Positions 1 to 7,772 of a stretch of 42,263 nucleotides of DNA are shown here, piece by piece; position 1 is the stretch's first letter, and every line of letters begins with the position of its first letter. The stretch is from the NCBI GenBank assembly GCA_938003685.1, contig CALKXT010000153.1, positions 1 to 42,263 on the forward strand, read 5' to 3'. The translations under genes were made by a program, and so were the position numbers. The stretch is from an uncultured Sulfitobacter sp. Its GTDB lineage: Bacteria; Pseudomonadota; Alphaproteobacteria; Rhodobacterales; Rhodobacteraceae. The notes under the pieces were generated by a model. The model was not told the origin of the DNA. It was given only the letters and a program-made list of their open reading frames with translations, and searched no databases.

Positions 1-895
1 GTTCAAGGCTTTCTGGTAGCGCATAAACCAACACCTTTTTCCATGCATAGGTGATTGTTACCTCGGAAAAGGCAATCACGAACCCACCTGCGATGGCCCC
101 AAGGGGATTGCCAAGCCCACCAACAATGGCGGCGGCAAAGATCGGCAACAACAATTGGAAATAGGTAAAAGGTTTGAAGGATTTATCCAAACCATACAGC
201 ACACCCGCAATGGTCGCCAATGAGGCGACGATCATCCATGTGATCATCACCACACGTTCTGGGTTGATCCCCGACAGCAGTGCTAAATCTTCATTGTCCG
301 AATAGGCGCGCATTGATTTTCCTGAACGTGTTTTGTTCAAGAACCAGAATAGGAACGCCACAACTGCGATTGCAGTGATAACTGTGATGGCTTGTGTGGT
401 TTTGATCGATAATCCTTCGGCCAACCCGGTCATTGCTTTGAATTCACGCGCTGAAATGATGAAGCGTTCACCGTCCAGAAAGTTCTGATCTTTCACACCA
501 ATGATGAAGCGGGTCACACCGTTATAGATGAACATCACGCCAAGGCTCACAATCACAAAGATGACTGGTTTGGCCTTTTTCTCACGGTAAAACTTGTACA
601 CAAAGCGGTCCGTGCCAAGCAATAGCACAACAGCAAATGCAATGCCAAAGGGCAGGGCGAGTAGGGCCGTTGGTAGGGGCCCAAGGCTGATCCCCCAGCT
701 TTGGAACAGCCATGTTACCAGAATAGTTGCCATTGTCCCCAGTGCCATTGTGTCACCATGGGCAAAGTTGGAGAACCGCAAGATACCGTATACGAGTGTG
801 ACCCCAAGCGCGCCAAGGGCGAGCTGTGAGCCATAAGCGATACCTGGGATCAGCACGTAATTCGCGAGCGCGATGATTGCGTTGAGTAGGTCCAT
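1..895 (-). CDS. livH: Branched-chain amino acid ABC transporter permease LivH (3' end beyond left edge)
   Basis: Inner-membrane permease that, with LivM, forms the channel importing branched-chain or related amino acids. About 298 codons are visible; the frame is open to the left edge, so the C-terminus is missing. The start is the ATG at 895-893, whose A is shared with the stop of the acetyltransferase upstream (TAATG), which suggests translational coupling. The protein begins MDLLNAIIALANYV and is almost entirely hydrophobic helices. It contains the LivH-type stretches LALGALGVTLVYGILRFSNFAHG near the N-terminus and AAAIVGGLGNPLGAIAGG near the visible end. It is the last visible gene of the livK-livG-livF operon; livM would be expected just left of the window. 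The family call is firm, the substrate is inferred. Confidence 0.93.
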   Translation of the reverse strand, partial: MDLLNAIIALANYVLIPGIAYGSQLALGALGVTLVYGILRFSNFAHGDTMALGTMATILVTWLFQSWGISLGPLPTALLALPFGIAFAVVLLLGTDRFVYKFYREKKAKPVIFVIVSLGVMFIYNGVTRFIIGVKDQNFLDGERFIISAREFKAMTGLAEGLSIKTTQAITVITAIAVVAFLFWFLNKTRSGKSMRAYSDNEDLALLSGINPERVVMITWMIVASLATIAGVLYGLDKSFKPFTYFQLLLPIFAAAIVGGLGNPLGAIAGGFVIAFSEVTITYAWKKVLVYALPESLE

Positions 896-1353
896 TATAG
901 AGCTCGCTCCATGTAAATGCTGTATTGGGCGTCAGGCGCATAATCGCCAAACGCAGGGCAGTCAACGAAACCAAGCCGTTTATAAAGACGCAGCGCCGCA
1001 TCAAGACCTTTGCCCGTTTCAAGGCGCAACAACGGTAAGTTTTGAGCGCGTGCAGAAGTCATCAATTGTTCTAACAAAAGAGCGGCTACGCCGTTGCCAC
1101 GTGCATCTTGATCCACATACATTGATTTTACTTCACCATATTCAACACAATCGGCCAGTGCAGCACAGCCGACAGTTTTTGCATCACTGTTAGCCACAAA
1201 AAACTGAATATGAGGCGCACGTAGTTCTTCAAAGGACAAAAAATGATTGTCTTCTGATGCAAATAGGCTTTGCATCATATCTTGGCTTGCTTGCAAAAGG
1301 GCCTGCGCATTTGGATCAAGCGGGTCACCGGGTTGAATAGAAACAGCACACAT
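895..1353 (-). CDS. GNAT-family N-acetyltransferase inside the liv operon
   Basis: A 152-residue GNAT acetyltransferase with unknown acceptor. The acetyl-CoA loop is visible at about residues 77-94 (VDQDARGNGVAALLLEQL, the Q/R-x-x-G-x-G/A type), followed by the usual C-terminal strand-helix part (LYKRLGFVDCPAFGDY). I chose the ATG at 1353 because a GGGGGTGAG ribosome-binding site precedes it and because the longer frame would run far into livF. It starts five bases after the livF stop and its own stop overlaps the livH start, so it is an integral member of the operon. A role in modifying an amino acid or amine imported by the transporter is possible, but this is guesswork from position only. 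Confidence 0.85.
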   Translation of the reverse strand: MCAVSIQPGDPLDPNAQALLQASQDMMQSLFASEDNHFLSFEELRAPHIQFFVANSDAKTVGCAALADCVEYGEVKSMYVDQDARGNGVAALLLEQLMTSARAQNLPLLRLETGKGLDAALRLYKRLGFVDCPAFGDYAPDAQYSIYMERAL

Positions 1354-1357
1354 ATTC

Positions 1358-2176
1358 TCACCCCCCCAAAAACGATTTGCGCACTTCAGGATTGGCCAGC
1401 AACTCCTTGCCCGTGCCTGTGTACCCATTCGCGCCTTGCACCAGAACATAGCCTTTGTCGGCAATCTCTAACGCTTGGCGGGCGTTCTGTTCTACCATCA
1501 AGATCGGGATACCCGTGCGCGCGACTTCTATGATCCGGTCAAAGAGTTCATCCATGACGATGGGCGACACACCGGCGGTTGGTTCATCCAACATCAACAC
1601 CTTGGGCTGCGTCATCAACGCACGGCCCACAGCGACCTGTTGGCGTTGACCGCCCGACAGTTCGCCCGCTGCTTGAAACCGTTTTTCTTTCAAAATTGGG
1701 AATAGGTCATAGACCTGCGTCATTGTGTCTTTGAAATCGTCGCGCCGGATGAACGCGCCCATCTCTAAATTTTCCTCAACCGTCATCGAAGTAAAGATGT
1801 TCGAGGTTTGCGGCACAAAACCCATGCCCTTGGCCACACGATCCTGAGGCGACAAGTGGGTGATATCCTCACCGTCCAAACGCACGTGACCTTTGCGCAT
1901 GTCGAGCATACCAAAGACCGCTTTCATCCCCGTTGATTTACCCGCGCCGTTGGGGCCCACAATCACGGCAATCTCACCCTGTTCCACAGCAATTGTGCAG
2001 TCATGCAGGATGTCGGGACCATTGCCATACCCCGCCGTCATGCCCTCACCAATCAGGAAGGGCCCACCGGGCGCGGCAAAGCTTTCGCCACTGGCCTTGG
2101 GGATCACGCTGCCCTGACCTTTGGCATTGCCAAGCGACAGATCTTTGTTGCCACGATTACTATATGCATCGCTCAT
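1358..2176 (-). CDS. livF: Branched-chain amino acid ABC transporter ATP-binding protein LivF
   Basis: Cytoplasmic ATPase subunit that powers the Liv importer together with LivG. In 272 residues it has a Walker A motif GPNGAGKST (74-82), a signature LSGGQ (173-177) and a Walker B VLMLDE (193-198), then the LivF-type ending with MVEQNARQAL (switch His replaced by Q, as is usual in LivF). The first 40 or so residues are an unusual Gly/Ser/Lys-rich extension ahead of the ABC fold, making it longer than the common 235-residue LivF. An internal start seems unlikely because no later Met has a clear ribosome-binding site, but this is not proven. It lies between a secreted protein gene and an acetyltransferase gene in one tight operon. 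Confidence 0.95.
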   Translation of the reverse strand: MSDAYSNRGNKDLSLGNAKGQGSVIPKASGESFAAPGGPFLIGEGMTAGYGNGPDILHDCTIAVEQGEIAVIVGPNGAGKSTGMKAVFGMLDMRKGHVRLDGEDITHLSPQDRVAKGMGFVPQTSNIFTSMTVEENLEMGAFIRRDDFKDTMTQVYDLFPILKEKRFQAAGELSGGQRQQVAVGRALMTQPKVLMLDEPTAGVSPIVMDELFDRIIEVARTGIPILMVEQNARQALEIADKGYVLVQGANGYTGTGKELLANPEVRKSFLGG

Positions 2177-2178
2177 GC

Positions 2179-2754
2179 TCAGCCTCTTTCATTCGTCGCG
2201 GCACCCGGCCGCTGGTAATCATCAGCGCAAGAAATTGCATCAGCACATGTGTCGTTGAGCATCTCAAGAATACTACGCGATTGGCTGTCAACATCCGCAA
2301 GTGCTGTGTCTGATGGCGTGTCCAAATACAACATGATCCGTGATGCGCCCACTTCTGCGAGCATCACCGCACTCATCAACTCATCGCCATCAAGGGCGTC
2401 CCGTTGCAAGGCGCGCACCGCTGTACCGCCTGCAAAATTCACACGATCTGATTGGAAAACCTCAAGCGGTGTGTTGCCATCTGCGGCAATCCACTCTGAA
2501 TAGGTCGCATAGCGTTCTTCAAGCGTGGCAAGGTCATCCGCGATCTCGTATCCGGGCCATTCTTCGGTAAAATTCAACACCATATCGCCCAAAATGCGGG
2601 TCGATCCATCACCAGCTGCATCCCAACCGGCGACTTCCCAAGGCGTATCACGGTCACACATCCAAATGTGTGCGGACAATTGCGAACAGGCCGCCACCGT
2701 GTGAGGCAGGGCGAGGGCCACAATGCCTCCAATAGTCAGCGCGCGCAGGTTCAT
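2179..2754 (-). CDS. Exported protein of unknown function between livG and livF
   Basis: I do not recognise this 191-residue protein. The first 22 residues (MNLRALTIGGIVALALPHTVAA) form a typical signal peptide, so the mature protein is probably periplasmic. The mature part is acidic, starts with two Cys about nine residues apart (CSQLSAHIWMC) and ends with a Cys pair in CADAISC, so disulfides are likely. Its ATG overlaps the livG stop (ATGA) and it ends two bases before livF, so it must be co-transcribed and probably co-translated with the transporter ATPases. No membrane segment besides the signal is visible. The position suggests an accessory role in uptake or envelope function, but nothing in the sequence says which. 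Confidence 0.85.
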   Translation of the reverse strand: MNLRALTIGGIVALALPHTVAACSQLSAHIWMCDRDTPWEVAGWDAAGDGSTRILGDMVLNFTEEWPGYEIADDLATLEERYATYSEWIAADGNTPLEVFQSDRVNFAGGTAVRALQRDALDGDELMSAVMLAEVGASRIMLYLDTPSDTALADVDSQSRSILEMLNDTCADAISCADDYQRPGAATNERG

Positions 2755-3554
2755 GCGCCCACCTGTGCCTTGTTTTTCAAGCCAGTACCCAAATACGCCT
2801 CAATCACTTGCTCGTTTGCTTTGATCTCGGCCAGCGTGCCTTCGGCCAACACGTGCCCCTCGGCCATACAGATCACCGGATCACACAGGCGTCCTATAAA
2901 TTCCATGTCATGTTCGATCACCACAAAGGTATAGCCGCGCTCTTGGTTCAAACGAATAATCGCGTCACCAATGGTGTTCAGCAGGGTGCGGTTCACGCCA
3001 GCACCGACCTCATCCAGAAACACGATCTTGGCATCCACCATCATGGTGCGCCCCAGTTCGAGCAGCTTTTTCTGCCCACCCGAGATTTGCCCCGCTTTTT
3101 GATCTGCCAAATGTTCAACGGTTAGGAATTCCAGAACCTCATCAGCTTTGGCGCGCAGAGCGCGTTCTTCATTCGCAATGCGCTTGGTGCCAAACCATGT
3201 GTTCCACAGGGTTTCACCAGATTGATTGCCCGGCACCATCATCAAGTTTTCCCGGCAGGTCATCGAATGGAATTCGTGCGCGATCTGGAACGTGCGCAGT
3301 AGGCCTTTGTGGAACAGGTCATGTGGGGCCAATCCGGTGATATCCTCACCATCCATGTACACACGTCCCGATGTTGGTTGAAGAACACCAGCTATTACAT
3401 TGAAAAGTGTAGTTTTTCCAGCACCGTTTGGGCCAATCAATCCTGTAATTGATCCACGATCAATTGTCAGAGACGCGCCATCAACTGCGTGAAATCCACC
3501 AAAATGCTTGTGCAGATCGTCGACCACAATCATGTGTTCGTTCTCAAAGCTCAT
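2751..3554 (-). CDS. livG: Branched-chain amino acid ABC transporter ATP-binding protein LivG
   Basis: Second ATPase of the Liv importer, 267 residues. Walker A is GPNGAGKTT (41-49), the signature is ISGGQ (157-161) and Walker B is IVFLDE (177-182), followed by the LivG-type switch FVVIEHDMEFI. After Walker B the sequence reads DEVGAGVN where LivG proteins normally have DEPAAGLN. The catalytic Asp-Glu pair is kept but the Pro is replaced by Val, a small oddity. It follows livK after a 107-base gap containing a hairpin and overlaps the next gene by ATGA. Substrate is inferred from family and neighbours. Confidence 0.95.
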   Translation of the reverse strand: MSFENEHMIVVDDLHKHFGGFHAVDGASLTIDRGSITGLIGPNGAGKTTLFNVIAGVLQPTSGRVYMDGEDITGLAPHDLFHKGLLRTFQIAHEFHSMTCRENLMMVPGNQSGETLWNTWFGTKRIANEERALRAKADEVLEFLTVEHLADQKAGQISGGQKKLLELGRTMMVDAKIVFLDEVGAGVNRTLLNTIGDAIIRLNQERGYTFVVIEHDMEFIGRLCDPVICMAEGHVLAEGTLAEIKANEQVIEAYLGTGLKNKAQVGA

Positions 3555-3612
3555 GCGTCCATCCCTGTCGTGTCAGGCCATTGTTGGCCGATCATTTATT
3601 AGTCTCATGTGG

Positions 3613-3644
3613 TGATGCAGCCCACATCACTGAAGGCTGCATCA
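3613..3644 (-). other. Perfect inverted repeat (stem-loop) between livK and livG
   Basis: TGATGCAGCC (3613-3622) and GGCTGCATCA (3635-3644) form a perfect 10-base-pair stem with a 12-base loop, 18 bases after the livK stop on the minus strand. No T-run follows, so it is not a standard intrinsic terminator. In binding-protein-dependent transporters such structures often shield the upstream binding-protein message from 3' decay, giving more binding protein than membrane parts. That role is inferred here. Confidence 0.65.
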
Positions 3645-3661
3645 TTTGCTTTCGTTAGGTA

Positions 3662-4855
3662 TTACTTGAAACCAACGGTGGCGTTCTTGCCATCTTGGAC
3701 TTCTACCACACGGTAGGTGCCCGCAGATTCACCGGGTCCGATCAATTCAACCGCCGAGGCGCCAACGTAATCAACGTCTTTACCCGCTTTGATCAACTCA
3801 AGTGCTTTGCCCAACTCACCGGGATAGATTTTCTCACCGGGGGCGTTTGCCACGTCGAGGATCTTTTCCTTATAGTCTGCTGGTGCTGATGAATTCGCGG
3901 CTTGCATGGCAAGCAGGAACAGCGCAGCTGCGTCATAGGATTCAGGTGAATAAGATGATGTACCGTCAAAACCTGCGGCTTCAGCCATGGCTGAATACGC
4001 TGCGATGCCGGGCCCATCAGAACCTGCGATTTGACCATAAGAACCGTTCAAGTCAGGACCGATTGCTTCTGGCAGGCTGTCGCCAATCATGCCACCGGGC
4101 AGACCGAATGTTTCCCACGCACCTGCATCCAATGCAGATTTGATAATGCCGGCACCACCTTGATCAAGGTAACCTGCAACAACCAACAGATCACCACCAG
4201 CAGAGGCAAGCGCGCCCACTTCAGCAGAGTAATCCGCTTTGCCGTCTTCATGCGCCGCAACAATTGTTACTTCACCGCCAGCAGCTTTGAACGAAGATTC
4301 GATCGAGTCTGCAAGACCCTTACCGTAGTCGTTGTTTGTATAGGTCAAAGCGATGGATTTAATGCCACGTTCTACCAGAATTTCCGCCATCACTTCACCT
4401 TCACGGGCGTCAGATGGGGCCGTGCGGAAGAACAATCCATTGTCTTCCATTGTGGTCAGACCTGGAGATGTCGCAGACGGTGAAATCATCACCATGCCGT
4501 TCGGGATCGCCACGTTTTGCAACATCGCGCCGGTCACACCAGAGCAGTCACCACCAACGATACCTGCGACGCCTTCAGCAATCAGGCGTTCTGCGCCAGA
4601 TACGGCCAGTCCGTTATCAATACAGCCTGTGTCGGTACGTACAGAGATCACCTTTGCACCATCCAAAAGCATGCCGCTGTCTGTGACTTCTTTCATCGCC
4701 AGTTCAGCGCCAGACGCCATGTGGCCTGCAAGCGATTCAATTGGACCTGTGAAACCAAACTCAACACCCAGTTTAACTTCCTTTGCGTGGCCATCTGCAT
4801 ATGCAGTTGTCGCCAGCAGAGCCGCGGCCGTTGTGGCCATAAGCATCTTTTTCAT
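3662..4855 (-). CDS. livK: Branched-chain amino acid ABC transporter substrate-binding protein
   Basis: Periplasmic binding protein (Peripla_BP_6 / Leu-Ile-Val-binding family) that delivers substrate to the Liv permease; 397 residues. The start is the ATG at 4855, preceded by CAAGGGAGAATATC and followed by a clear signal peptide MKKMLMATTAAALLATTAYA. The longer upstream frame lacks a ribosome-binding site and would bury the signal. Mature-part motifs typical of the family include VKLGVEFGFTGPIESLAGHMASGAELA at the N-terminal lobe, GVAGIVGGDCSGVTGAM and YTNNDYGKGLADS. It heads the operon and is separated from livG by a hairpin. Exact ligand (Leu/Ile/Val, amides or others) cannot be told from sequence. 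Confidence 0.93.
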   Translation of the reverse strand: MKKMLMATTAAALLATTAYADGHAKEVKLGVEFGFTGPIESLAGHMASGAELAMKEVTDSGMLLDGAKVISVRTDTGCIDNGLAVSGAERLIAEGVAGIVGGDCSGVTGAMLQNVAIPNGMVMISPSATSPGLTTMEDNGLFFRTAPSDAREGEVMAEILVERGIKSIALTYTNNDYGKGLADSIESSFKAAGGEVTIVAAHEDGKADYSAEVGALASAGGDLLVVAGYLDQGGAGIIKSALDAGAWETFGLPGGMIGDSLPEAIGPDLNGSYGQIAGSDGPGIAAYSAMAEAAGFDGTSSYSPESYDAAALFLLAMQAANSSAPADYKEKILDVANAPGEKIYPGELGKALELIKAGKDVDYVGASAVELIGPGESAGTYRVVEVQDGKNATVGFK

Positions 4856-4992
4856 GATATTCTCCCTTGTTGGAACATGTTGTTCGCAGCGGAAGTTAGG
4901 CGGTGGTTTGCCAAAAGAAAAGCGGTTTTTAGCGCGTAAAACCTGCATTGCGCGCCACATCATCGTACTGTGGGTGGAAAAATTCAGTTTGG

Positions 4993-5008
4993 TAGTTAAA
5001 TTTAACTA
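4993..5008. promoter_or_regulatory. Perfect 16-bp palindrome in the livK / sugar dehydrogenase divergent promoter region
   Basis: TAGTTAAATTTAACTA is its own reverse complement. It lies 137 bases upstream of livK and 28 bases upstream of the sugar dehydrogenase start, in the 181-base region between the two divergent genes. Length and symmetry fit an operator for a dimeric regulator. AT-richness and the closeness to the dehydrogenase start also allow a hairpin at its 5' end. The regulator is unknown. Confidence 0.4.
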
Positions 5009-5036
5009 AACTCAACCTGATTATAGGAAAGATGAA

Positions 5037-6140
5037 ATGCGTATTGCACTCAGTTTGCCAAACGTCCTGCTTGCTGGTGTCGTGTCGGCGTTCTTGCCGT
5101 TTGCAGCCCTTGGGCAGATTTCATATGAGATACAACCTGTGATCACAGGGTTGGATGCACCTTGGGCGGTGGCACCTTTGCCGGGTGGCGGTGCCTTGGT
5201 CACGCAAAAGAACGGGGCGTTGATTTTTGAACGTAGCGGGTCGCGGCATGAGGTGTCGGGCGTTCCCGCGGTCGCCACAAAGGGGCAGGGTGGATTGCTA
5301 GACATTACCTTGGCGCGGGATTTTGACCGCTCGCGGGTGTTGTTTTTGACCTATGCTAAATCTCAGACCGGGGGCGGCAGTGGAACGGCTTTGGCCAGCG
5401 CAAGCTTGTCAGATGATAATTTACGGCTGGAGAATGTTACGCAATTGTTCGAAATGGCACCGGGCAGCAGTGGTGGGCGTCACTTTGGGTCGCGCGTTGT
5501 TGAGGGCATGGATGGCACGCTGTTTGTCACTATCGGAGAGCGCGGTGATCGACCCGCAGCGCAAGATAACGCGCGTCACAACGGCACGATCATCCGGGTG
5601 AACCGCGACGGGTCTGTGCCGTCCGATAATCCCTTTGTGGGGCAGGCGGGTGTACAGCCTGAAATCTGGTCCTTTGGACATCGAAACCCACAGGGTGCGG
5701 GGCTGGACACAAACGGTGCCCTTTGGGTATCTGAACATGGTGCAAAGGGCGGTGATGAGGTCAACATGATCCGCAAGGGCGCGAACTATGGCTGGCCCGT
5801 CATTTCCTATGGTCGCCACTATTCTGGCAGCAAGATTGGTGTGGGTACGGCCAAGGAAGGTATGGAGCAACCTGCACATTTCTGGGATCCTTCAATCGCG
5901 CCGTCTGGATTGCTGGTTTATTCTGGTCAGATGTTTCCCAACTGGACGGGGGACATCTTTGTAGGCTCTTTAAAGTTCGACTACATCAGCCGTCTTGATG
6001 GGAACCCGCTGCGCGAAGTTGAACAGATCAAGACGCCGCAAACCGAACGCGTCCGCGATATCGTACAGGGGCCGGACGGAGCCATCTGGTATATTTCGCA
6101 GCCCCAAGGTATCGTGTATCGTATGGCCCCAACAAAATAA
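5037..6140 (+). CDS. PQQ-dependent sugar dehydrogenase, soluble aldose dehydrogenase (YliI) type
   Basis: A 367-residue six-bladed beta-propeller dehydrogenase of the GSDH family, expected to oxidise aldose sugars in the periplasm with pyrroloquinoline quinone. Residues 1-26 are a signal peptide. Family motifs are visible: GLDAPWAVAPLPGG near the start, RHFGSRVV (about 148-155, carrying the expected catalytic His), EIWSFGHRNPQGAGLD, SEHGAKGGDEVN, GANYGWP and the closing GPDGAIWYIS. The ATG at 5037 follows TAGGAAAG; an ATG five bases earlier is out of frame. It is divergent from livK across a short region holding a 16-bp palindrome. No PQQ biosynthesis genes are in the window, so cofactor supply is unknown. 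Confidence 0.9.
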   Translation: MRIALSLPNVLLAGVVSAFLPFAALGQISYEIQPVITGLDAPWAVAPLPGGGALVTQKNGALIFERSGSRHEVSGVPAVATKGQGGLLDITLARDFDRSRVLFLTYAKSQTGGGSGTALASASLSDDNLRLENVTQLFEMAPGSSGGRHFGSRVVEGMDGTLFVTIGERGDRPAAQDNARHNGTIIRVNRDGSVPSDNPFVGQAGVQPEIWSFGHRNPQGAGLDTNGALWVSEHGAKGGDEVNMIRKGANYGWPVISYGRHYSGSKIGVGTAKEGMEQPAHFWDPSIAPSGLLVYSGQMFPNWTGDIFVGSLKFDYISRLDGNPLREVEQIKTPQTERVRDIVQGPDGAIWYISQPQGIVYRMAPTK

Positions 6141-6150
6141 GGTAGATGAC

Positions 6151-6570
6151 ATGCGATACTGCGCGGCACTTCTGATCTCATTTCTTTGGATGTCCCACAC
6201 GGCATTTGCACAAATTGCGGATGGTGTATTTCGCGACTATGCGGATTACGAAGAGTTCGTCGATAATCGTGTGATGCAACGTGATTTCTCAACGCTTATT
6301 CTGGGGCTTGGCGGACGTGACGAATTCACCAAAGAACAATTGGCTGGCAAGCAAGTCCAAATGGAAAATGTTTGGGGCAAAGACTTTGATAATGTTACAA
6401 TTTTCCGCAAAGAAGACCTCGGTGGCGGTGTCATGCAAGAAGGGCGCATGTATTGGACCGGGCAAAGCTATGCGTTTTATTATGCCATTCTCCATCAACG
6501 TGAGAATGATCTGGCTGTCATTAGCTTTACCATAAATTCGTCGATCAAGCCAGTTATGGCGCGATTCTAG
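6151..6570 (+). CDS. Small exported protein of unknown function
   Basis: A 139-residue protein I do not recognise. MRYCAALLISFLWMSHTAFAQ is a signal peptide, so the roughly 119-residue mature part is probably periplasmic or outer-surface. It has no Cys after the signal and no obvious repeats or metal motif. It starts 10 bases after the sugar dehydrogenase stop and is very likely in the same transcript. The longer frame beginning inside the dehydrogenase gene was rejected because the signal peptide marks the natural start. It ends three bases before the stop of the convergent AraC-type regulator. Confidence 0.75.
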   Translation: MRYCAALLISFLWMSHTAFAQIADGVFRDYADYEEFVDNRVMQRDFSTLILGLGGRDEFTKEQLAGKQVQMENVWGKDFDNVTIFRKEDLGGGVMQEGRMYWTGQSYAFYYAILHQRENDLAVISFTINSSIKPVMARF

Positions 6571-6573
6571 GAA

Positions 6574-7578
6574 TTAAATCGACAAACGCGCCGCATGTGA
6601 CCCACGTTCGCGGTAGGGCGTTGTATCGTAATGCGCGCGGTAGCATTTTGAGAAATGCGAGGGCGAGGCAAAGCCACAGGCAAGCGCGACGTTGATCACG
6701 CTCATGTCGGTTTGCATCAACAGGTTGCGCGCCTTTTGTAAGCGCAGCTCCATGTAATAGCGTTTGGGTGATCGGTTCAGATAACGTCGAAACAATCGTT
6801 CCAATTGCCGCGTCGACATGCTGACGTCACGCGCCAAAATGGACGGGCTGATCGGTTCTTCGATATTGCTTTCCATCATCTGAATCACTTGGCTTAACTT
6901 AGGATGGCGCACACCAATACGGGTTGGCACTGACAAGCGTTGCGTGTCCTGATCCGTGCGGATTGACGAATAGATCAACTGATCCGCCACCGCATTGGCC
7001 ATGTCCTCACCCAGATCATCGGCAATCAATTTCAACATCAAATCAATAGACGACGTGCCACCCGCAGTGGTCAAACGATTACCATCGACAACAAACACCG
7101 ATTTGGTGAGGGTCACTTCCTGAAACTCCTCGGCAAAACTGTCTTGGTTTTCCCAATGAATTGTCGCTTTCTTGCCGTCGAGTAACCCGGCTTTGGCCAG
7201 AGTAAAGGCCGCAGTACATAGCCCGCCCACCATTACACCCTTGCGTGCTTCGCGGCGCAGCCAGCCCAATAATTTCTTAGTGGTCGCCGCCTGCACACCA
7301 ATGCCGCTGCAAATCATCACAGTGTCATCGCGCGACAAGTCTTCCAAATCGCCATCTAATGAGAATACAGCACCAGAAGAACTGGCCATCGTGCCGCCGC
7401 CTTCACCAACGATCTGCCATGCATAGGCTTCGCGTTCGACCATGCGGTTGGCAATACGCAAACATTCCACGGCTGAGGCAAAACTCAGCAGCGTAAAATT
7501 TTCCAGCAGCACAAAGACAAAGCGGCGCGGCTTGTCTGGGTTCTGAGGGATGCGTGTGGCAGGGCGCGGTTCTGACAT
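6574..7578 (-). CDS. GlxA-family AraC-type transcriptional regulator (DJ-1/PfpI plus HTH)
   Basis: A 334-residue cytoplasmic regulator. Residues about 18-185 form a DJ-1/PfpI glutamine-amidotransferase-like domain, with the elbow GGLCTAAFTLAKAG retaining the Cys. Residues about 225-330 form an AraC double helix-turn-helix ending with the signature VINVALACGFASPSHFSKCYRAHYDTTPYRER. Members of this group include regulators of glycine betaine, carnitine and arginine catabolism, where the first domain senses the small molecule. No catabolic genes adjoin it, so the inducer cannot be predicted. It is convergent with the small exported protein gene and divergent from the DAHP synthase gene over 194 bases. 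Confidence 0.9.
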   Translation of the reverse strand: MSEPRPATRIPQNPDKPRRFVFVLLENFTLLSFASAVECLRIANRMVEREAYAWQIVGEGGGTMASSSGAVFSLDGDLEDLSRDDTVMICSGIGVQAATTKKLLGWLRREARKGVMVGGLCTAAFTLAKAGLLDGKKATIHWENQDSFAEEFQEVTLTKSVFVVDGNRLTTAGGTSSIDLMLKLIADDLGEDMANAVADQLIYSSIRTDQDTQRLSVPTRIGVRHPKLSQVIQMMESNIEEPISPSILARDVSMSTRQLERLFRRYLNRSPKRYYMELRLQKARNLLMQTDMSVINVALACGFASPSHFSKCYRAHYDTTPYRERGSHAARLSI

Positions 7579-7742
7579 CGCGACATCTTTCTAGCTGTGT
7601 CATCATGGTGCTTATTCACCAATGGCGACAAACACGTTTGCAAACCTTGCTCACGCGGTTTGGTATAGGTCAAGAGGGCGAATTTGGGTTCTGGTCACTT
7701 CTCACCTGTTTTTGTATATGAGGAATACTTGATAGCGCTGAC

Positions 7743-7755
7743 ATTTGGCGCAAAT
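7743..7755. promoter_or_regulatory. Short dyad ATTTG-GCG-CAAAT just upstream of the DAHP synthase start
   Basis: Five-base arms separated by GCG lie 18 bases before the start codon, directly ahead of the GGAGAGAG ribosome-binding site. This position fits a repressor operator or a 5'-UTR element for the first aromatic-pathway enzyme. The arms are short, so chance is a real possibility. Confidence 0.25.
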
Positions 7756-7772
7756 GACCGGAGAGAGATCAA

